A stretch of DNA of 64,000 bases from JAWVYT01 sp046483065. Its GTDB lineage: Bacteria > Gemmatimonadota > Gemmatimonadetes > Longimicrobiales > RSA9. Below the pieces are notes generated by a model. That model ran no database searches. It was not told where the DNA came from and saw only the letters and a program-made list of their open reading frames with translations. This document shows positions 59,397 to 64,000 of the stretch, in pieces (positions within the stretch are counted from its first letter, which is position 1; each line of letters opens with the position of its first letter). The translations under genes and the position numbers were made by a program. Where the stretch lies: assembly GCA_046483065.1 (NCBI GenBank), contig JAWODW010000089.1, positions 105,160 through 169,159 on the forward strand, written 5' to 3'.

Positions 59397-60506
59397 TCAG
59401 ACCAGCGTGGTGGTCTCCTCCGTGATCGACTCCAGGTACTCCTCGTCGAGCTCCACCCCGATCCCGGGGCCGGTGGGTACGTCCACCGTGCCGTCGCCGT
59501 TCAGCGTGAACGCCGGGGCCACCACGTCGCGCTCCCAGTACCGGTCGCTGGCGGAAGTGTCGCCCGGGAGCCGCATGTTCGGCAGGCTGGCCAGCGCCAC
59601 GTTGTGGGCCCGGCCGATCCCCGACTCCAGCATCCCGCCGCACCAGACGGGGATCCCCGCCTCGGCGCAGAGGTCGTGGACCTCCATGGACGGCCCGTGC
59701 CCGCCCAGGCGACCCGGCTTGATGTTCACCACCCGGCACGCCTCCACCGCCAGTGCGTCGCGGCAGCGTTCGGGGCTCGTGATGGTCTCGTCCAGGCAGA
59801 TCGACGTCTTCATGGACGACTGGAGCTCGGCGTGGAGGAGGAGCGCGTCCTCGGGGAACGGCTGCTCGATGTAGTCCATGCCGAGGTGGTCCAGCGCCCG
59901 GAGGTGCGCCAGATCGTCCCGCCCGTACGCCGCGTTGGCGTCCACGGTGAGCGCCGCGTCCGGGAACCGTGTCCGGACGGCTTCCACCACCTGGACGTCC
60001 CGGCCCGGCCCGATCTTCAGTTTGATCCGCCGGTACCCCTGGTCGAGGAACGTCGCCACACGCTCCAGGAGCGTGTCGACGTCGGGCTGGATCCCGATGC
60101 TCACGCCCGCCGGCACCGCCGCCGCCGTCCCGCCCAGCGACGTGGCCAGGGAGACCCCCCGGGCCCGGGCGAAGGCGTCCCGGGCTGCCATCTCCAGTGC
60201 CGCCTTCGCCATCTCGTGACCCCGGGCCGCCCGCTCCAGCACCCGGCCCACGTCATCCGGTCGGTCGAACGTCTCCCCCAGGAGGGCCGGGGCCAGGTAC
60301 CGCTCCATGACGAGACGGGCCGTGTCGACCGTCTCCGCCGAGTAGAACGGGACGTCACCGGCTACGCACTCGCCCACGCCTTCCACACCGCCGAAGTCCA
60401 GCCGGGCCAGGAGGATCCGCCGCTCGTACGTTACGCCGGACGAGATCCGGAACGGCTCGCGCAGCGGGAGGCGGACGAACTGGAGTCGCACGTGTTCGAG
60501 GCGCAT
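59397..60506 (-). CDS. Enolase-superfamily OSBS/N-succinylamino-acid racemase
   Basis: The 369-residue protein has the muconate-lactonising subgroup residues: KxK in RRIKLKIGPG near 160, D in LTVDANAAYG near 185, E in YIEQPFPED near 215, D in ICLDETI near 240 and K in VNIKPGRLGGHG near 263. This is MenC type 2 (o-succinylbenzoate synthase) or N-succinylamino-acid racemase; many proteins do both. No other menaquinone gene is here, while a GNAT protein and an M20 hydrolase are close by, favouring the racemase in D-to-L amino acid conversion. Confidence 0.87.
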   Translation of the reverse strand: MRLEHVRLQFVRLPLREPFRISSGVTYERRILLARLDFGGVEGVGECVAGDVPFYSAETVDTARLVMERYLAPALLGETFDRPDDVGRVLERAARGHEMAKAALEMAARDAFARARGVSLATSLGGTAAAVPAGVSIGIQPDVDTLLERVATFLDQGYRRIKLKIGPGRDVQVVEAVRTRFPDAALTVDANAAYGRDDLAHLRALDHLGMDYIEQPFPEDALLLHAELQSSMKTSICLDETITSPERCRDALAVEACRVVNIKPGRLGGHGPSMEVHDLCAEAGIPVWCGGMLESGIGRAHNVALASLPNMRLPGDTSASDRYWERDVVAPAFTLNGDGTVDVPTGPGIGVELDEEYLESITEETTTLV

Positions 60507-60622
60507 GTGGGTGACCTTGTTTGGCGGAAATGGCGGTCGTAACTTCTGAGTCAATCCGTTTCTGCCGGCTGGTCCTCTCCATCTTCCCCGGCCAACGTAT
60601 CACTCCTGACAGGACCGGCACC

Positions 60623-62611
60623 ATGGGCGTAGAGCTGCCCGGGAACAGCCGAGATCTCATTTCGTACCGGACGGTCCACGCAGTGCGTCGGGCCACCCGT
60701 GGCGTGGCGTGGTGGGCCGTGGGTCTCGTCCTGATGGCTGCGGCCTACCTGCCGGTGCTGGTCCGCGACGCCGGCAGCTCCCTGGCTACGCTGCCGTGGC
60801 TTCTGGCGCCCTTCGTGGCGGCCGTGGCGTGGGCCCGGGCAGCGCATCATTCCCAGGCCCGAGCCCGGGCGGCGTTCTGGCTCCTTGCCCTGGCGGCCAC
60901 GGTGGGGCTTGTAGGCATCATCACATGGCTCTACGAGGCGCCGGTGCTGGGGCCCGGAGAGGTGCCCAGGTCTCTGTACGTGCTGCTGGTCCCCCATTTC
61001 CTTATCGCGGCGGGGGCGGGGCTGACGTTGAGCGCCGGTCGGGGTCGGGTATGGAAGCGGGGCCTGGCGGCCGATGCCTTGCTTCTCTTCCTGGCGGGCA
61101 CCGCGCTGACGCTGCGGCTGGTGGTGGAGCCGCTCCTGCTGACCGGTGCCGGGGTGGACCTGGCGGTCCTGGCCACGCTTCAGAGTCTGGCCGGCGTGCC
61201 GATCCTGGTGGCGGCGCTGGTGGTGCTGCACCGCGGCTCGGCGCTCTCGCCCCGGGCCGCGGTCCTGCTGCTGGCGGCCACCATGGCGTTCGGGCTGGCG
61301 ACGCTCCTCACGCTGGCCGGCACGGACCCGGAGCCGCTGCGGCTGGGGAACGGGTTCGACCTGGTCTGGGTGGTGGCATGGCTGCTGTTCGCCTGGAGCG
61401 GGCTCCGTGCCCGGGAGGAGGGGTCCACCGGGAAGGTCATGGAGGCCCATCGTCGCAGTCGGGACACCCTGCGGAAGCTGCTGGTCCCGGGGGCCGCGCT
61501 GTTCATGGTGGTGGCCGTGACCGACATCGGACTCGGCCGGCCGCCGCGCCCGGAGACCGTGGCAGCCATCGCGCTGCTGGGCGTGGTGCTGGCGCTGCGT
61601 ACGGGCCACGCCTTCGCCCTGGCCGACCGCGACGCCGAGCAGCGCCGCCAGCTGGCCCACACCCGGGCGCTGGTCGAGGTGACCCACTCGCTGGCGGGTA
61701 CCATGGACCTGGACCGTACGCTGCGCACCATCTCCGAATCGGCCCGCAGCGTGTTCGAGACCCGGGCCGCCGGCATCGAGCTGGTCACCGGAGATGGCCG
61801 GAGCCTGGAAACCCGCTCGGCCGTGGGCCTCCCCGATGCCGTGGTAGGGCTGCGGTTCCCCATCGAGGGCAGCTTCACCGGCTGGGTGGTGCGCCACGGG
61901 AAGCCCCGGGCCACCGCCGACCCGGGGCGCGACCCGTACATCCAACCCCAGAGCCTGGACTACCTCGGCCACTGGCCGGTGGCGGCGGCGCCCATCCGGT
62001 TCCAGGGCGAGACGCTGGGCGCCCTCTACGCCTGTATCCGCGACGACCCGTTCGACCCCGAGGAGCTGGAGCTCCTGAACGCCATGGCGGAGCAGGCCGC
62101 TATCGCCATCCAGAACGCACGGCTCTTCGAGCGGGTCACCGAGCTCTCCGTTACGGACCCGCTCACGGGCCTCGCCAACCGGCGCCAGCTCGAGCGGGAG
62201 CTGGCACGGGAGTTCGCCGCGGCACGACGGGGCCGGGAGCTGACCGCCGTCATCTTCGACCTCGACGACTTCAAGGACTACAACGACGCCCACGGCCACC
62301 TGGCCGGCGATGAAGCGATCCAGGCCTTCGCCGGGGCGCTGAAAGCCGAGACCCGGGCCATGAACCTGGCCGCGCGATACGGCGGCGACGAGTTCGTGGC
62401 TCTCCTCTCCGGGACCGACATCGAGGGGGCCCGGGCGTTCATCCAGCGGGTACGGGATCGCTTCGCCAGCGCCGTCGAGGCGCTCGGCCACGGCCCCATC
62501 CGCGTGTCCGCCGGGATGGCCACCTACCGGGAGGACATGCCGGACACCGAGGCCCTCCTCCGGGAAGCGGACAACGCTCTCTACCGGGAGAAGCCCCGGA
62601 CCAGGACGTAG
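60623..62611 (+). CDS. Membrane GAF-GGDEF diguanylate cyclase
   Basis: The 662-residue protein has about eight N-terminal membrane helices (30-340), a GAF domain (about 365-490; GSFTGWVVRHGKPRATADPG) and a GGDEF domain from about 500 with DPLTGLANRRQLE and RYGGDEFVALLSG. The intact GGDEF predicts c-di-GMP synthesis; the inhibitory RxxD site reads RAMN, so product feedback is probably lost. It is divergent from the racemase and overlaps the GNAT gene end by 31 bp. It is the second c-di-GMP-type protein beside the HD-GYP protein at 10.3 kb. Confidence 0.92.
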   Translation: MGVELPGNSRDLISYRTVHAVRRATRGVAWWAVGLVLMAAAYLPVLVRDAGSSLATLPWLLAPFVAAVAWARAAHHSQARARAAFWLLALAATVGLVGIITWLYEAPVLGPGEVPRSLYVLLVPHFLIAAGAGLTLSAGRGRVWKRGLAADALLLFLAGTALTLRLVVEPLLLTGAGVDLAVLATLQSLAGVPILVAALVVLHRGSALSPRAAVLLLAATMAFGLATLLTLAGTDPEPLRLGNGFDLVWVVAWLLFAWSGLRAREEGSTGKVMEAHRRSRDTLRKLLVPGAALFMVVAVTDIGLGRPPRPETVAAIALLGVVLALRTGHAFALADRDAEQRRQLAHTRALVEVTHSLAGTMDLDRTLRTISESARSVFETRAAGIELVTGDGRSLETRSAVGLPDAVVGLRFPIEGSFTGWVVRHGKPRATADPGRDPYIQPQSLDYLGHWPVAAAPIRFQGETLGALYACIRDDPFDPEELELLNAMAEQAAIAIQNARLFERVTELSVTDPLTGLANRRQLERELAREFAAARRGRELTAVIFDLDDFKDYNDAHGHLAGDEAIQAFAGALKAETRAMNLAARYGGDEFVALLSGTDIEGARAFIQRVRDRFASAVEALGHGPIRVSAGMATYREDMPDTEALLREADNALYREKPRTRT

Positions 62612-63444
62612 CCGGCCACACCCGTCCACCGGCTCCGCTCGAGGTCCACCGCCGTATAGCCGGCCTCGAACGACCGCTCGAACGCCGCCCGGACGTTCCT
62701 CCGCCACGCCACCGCCGTGGTCAGATCGGTCTGCTTGAGCCGCTGGATGTCCGACGGAACGGCGATCCGGACCGTGGGCGCCTCCGGCTCCGCGATGGTG
62801 GCGCTCGGGCGCGATGTGCCGCCGGCCACCACCGGCGGGTTGAGGAGCGGGGCGCCGCCGGCGTCCGCCTCCCCGCCCGAGGGCTCAGCGCCGCCGCCTC
62901 CACCCCCGAGCCGGGTGGCCACGCGCGGCGAGGCGATGGTCCATTCCGCCACGAGCCGGTCGGTGCCGATCCCGGCGTGGAGCGGCGAGTCCGAGGCGCC
63001 GTAGACATCCCGGCGGTACTCCCGGGCGGTGGCGCCGAGGCGCCGCAGGTTGAGTTGGCCGTTGCGAGCTTCCAGCGGGTCGAACGTCCACCGGACCGCC
63101 TCCACACCCCGCTCCAGCAGGAGCTCCCGCTGGTGGAGCTTCAGCCGGTAGCCGATGCCCTCCCCCCGGCGCTCCGGCGCCACCGCGAGCATGTCCGACC
63201 AGTGGAACGGACGGCCGTCCCGGACCCCTGTGATCCCGAAGATGAAGCCCACGAGCCGCCCGCCGTCGAAGGCGCCGCTGGCCACCCCTCCCGTCTCCAG
63301 CGCGATCATCAGCACCGACGCCGGCACGCGGTCGGCGAACGCCTTCCCCCAGACCCGTTCCTGGAGCGCCACGCACGCCTGGCGCTCCGACCGCCCCTCC
63401 AGCGGTCGGATCACCACGCCATCAGCGCCCCGCTCGCCGCTCAT
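62581..63444 (-). CDS. GNAT acyltransferase (COG3375-like), probable amino-acid N-succinyltransferase
   Basis: The 287-residue protein has a GNAT fold with MLAVAPERRGEGIGYRLKLHQR near 90 as the acyl-CoA loop and WTFDPLEARNGQLNLRRLGA near 125, typical of the COG3375 group. In Geobacillus a GNAT protein encoded beside N-succinylamino-acid racemase and an M20 hydrolase uses succinyl-CoA on D-amino acids. The same three gene types occur here. A Gly/Ala-rich insertion lies near 195-230. It overlaps the M20 gene by 4 bp (ATGA). Confidence 0.78.
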   Translation of the reverse strand: MSGERGADGVVIRPLEGRSERQACVALQERVWGKAFADRVPASVLMIALETGGVASGAFDGGRLVGFIFGITGVRDGRPFHWSDMLAVAPERRGEGIGYRLKLHQRELLLERGVEAVRWTFDPLEARNGQLNLRRLGATAREYRRDVYGASDSPLHAGIGTDRLVAEWTIASPRVATRLGGGGGGAEPSGGEADAGGAPLLNPPVVAGGTSRPSATIAEPEAPTVRIAVPSDIQRLKQTDLTTAVAWRRNVRAAFERSFEAGYTAVDLERSRWTGVAGYVLVRGFSR

Positions 63445-64000
63445 AGCGCCTCCAGCAGCCGGCCGTAGAGCGCCACCCGACGGGGCAGGTCCGCCACCAC
63501 CACGTGCTCGTCCACGGCGTGTGCACCGGCGCCCACCGGGCCGATCCCGTCGAGCGTGGGGACCCCCAGCCCGGCCGTGAACGACCCGTCGCTGGCGCCG
63601 CCCGACTGCCCCTCGCCCAGCTCCCAGCCCGCGGCCTCCGCCAGCGCCCGGGCACGGCCGTAGAGCGCCGCCACGTCCGCCGTGCGCTCCATGGGCGGCC
63701 GATTGATCCCGCCGGTCAGCTCCAACCGCGCGCCGGGCAGCACCGGCTTCAGCGACCGCATGGCCGCGTCCACCCGCTCCGATTCCGCCCGGGTCGTGAA
63801 ACGGACGTCCACCCCGACCCACGCCCGGGCGGGGATCACGTTCGTGGCCGTGCCGCCCACCGCCTCGGTCACGCTCACGGTGGTGCCCGCCCCGGCGTCC
63901 GCCAGTGCCGTCACGGCCAGCGTCTGGTGCGCCAGCTCCACCACGGCGTTGACCCCGTCGTCCGGGGTGAGCCCGGCGTGGGAGGCCCGACCGTGGACGG
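63441..64000 (-). CDS. M20-family amidohydrolase, C-terminal part (cut by window edge)
   Basis: The frame is open to the right edge, showing about 186 residues: the M20 dimerisation domain (VHGRASHAGLTPDDGVNAV, TNVIPARAWVGVDVRF) and the final catalytic lid with SGGASDGSFTAGLGVPTLDG and GAGAHAVDEHVVVADL, where the histidine binds metal. With the GNAT protein and the racemase it fits the N-succinyl-L-amino-acid hydrolase of the D-to-L conversion route. The catalytic N-terminal half lies outside the window. Confidence 0.85.
   Translation of the reverse strand, partial: VHGRASHAGLTPDDGVNAVVELAHQTLAVTALADAGAGTTVSVTEAVGGTATNVIPARAWVGVDVRFTTRAESERVDAAMRSLKPVLPGARLELTGGINRPPMERTADVAALYGRARALAEAAGWELGEGQSGGASDGSFTAGLGVPTLDGIGPVGAGAHAVDEHVVVADLPRRVALYGRLLEAL

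Noticed and set aside
1..64000. tRNA, rRNA, prophage or insertion sequence genes
   Set aside because: No cloverleaf-like, rRNA-like, integrase, transposase or phage structural sequence was recognised on either strand.

Overview
This is a 64 kb, very GC-rich, densely coded bacterial window with no rRNA, tRNA, phage, transposase or CRISPR array visible. The gene set combines a TonB-dependent receptor, many lipoproteins and outer-membrane beta-barrels, a SUF iron-sulfur operon with SufU and a Rieske protein, a ceramide gene set, caspase-like proteins and a CHASE2 cyclase. That points to a Gram-negative-type bacterium, most likely Gemmatimonadota or a close relative. The taxonomic call is inference; the sequence has no rRNA to fix it.

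Left third (1-20.8 kb). A TonB receptor tail and a TlpA-like thioredoxin are followed by an alpha/beta hydrolase and a SufT/MIP18-like protein. From 2.9 to 12.3 kb lies a compact signalling island: a cNMP-binding/SpoIIE-type phosphatase protein transcribed divergently from an MBL-fold hydrolase, a secreted caspase-like protease with DUF4384, a CHASE2 adenylate/guanylate cyclase, a FecR-like exported protein and a GAF/HD-GYP protein. Next come small envelope proteins (two with probable frameshifts), an EEP-family lipoprotein, and a second caspase-like protein coupled to a CsgG-like protein. At 17970-18191 I find a SelW/Rdx-family gene with an in-frame TGA exactly at the CxxU position, a probable selenoprotein that ordinary gene calling splits. 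A 6-phosphofructokinase follows.

Middle (19.3-43.5 kb). A minus-strand run (20.9-25.8 kb) encodes a CPBP protease, a PAP2 enzyme, a bCerS-like acyltransferase, a serine-palmitoyltransferase-like alpha-oxoamine synthase and a CerR-like reductase: a bacterial sphingolipid operon. Then come pterin dehydratase, a class III aminotransferase, an outer-membrane barrel, LD-carboxypeptidase, cobalamin adenosyltransferase, 7Fe ferredoxin, an M20 peptidase with a terpene-cyclase-fold partner, and a three-gene surface operon (CsgG/TPR lipoprotein, porin-like barrel, RCC1 propeller lipoprotein). A thiolase and an Eis-like acetyltransferase close this part.

Right third (43.5-64 kb). TlpA-like and NHL-type lipoproteins and an MscL with an added zinc ribbon sit among dispersed intergenic repeats. 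The suf operon (sufC-B-D-Rieske-S-U, minus strand) has a readable sigma70-type promoter with a near-perfect 9-1-9 dyad over the start site and a large inverted repeat between sufC and sufB. Patatin phospholipase, PBP4-type DacB, a single-domain response regulator and an aromatic amino acid decarboxylase follow. The window ends in a probable D-amino-acid to L-amino-acid conversion set (NSAR/OSBS racemase, GNAT acyltransferase, M20 hydrolase) with a GGDEF protein inserted.

Many neighbouring genes overlap by 4 bp (ATGA or GTGA), so translational coupling is the rule and operons can be read with some confidence.
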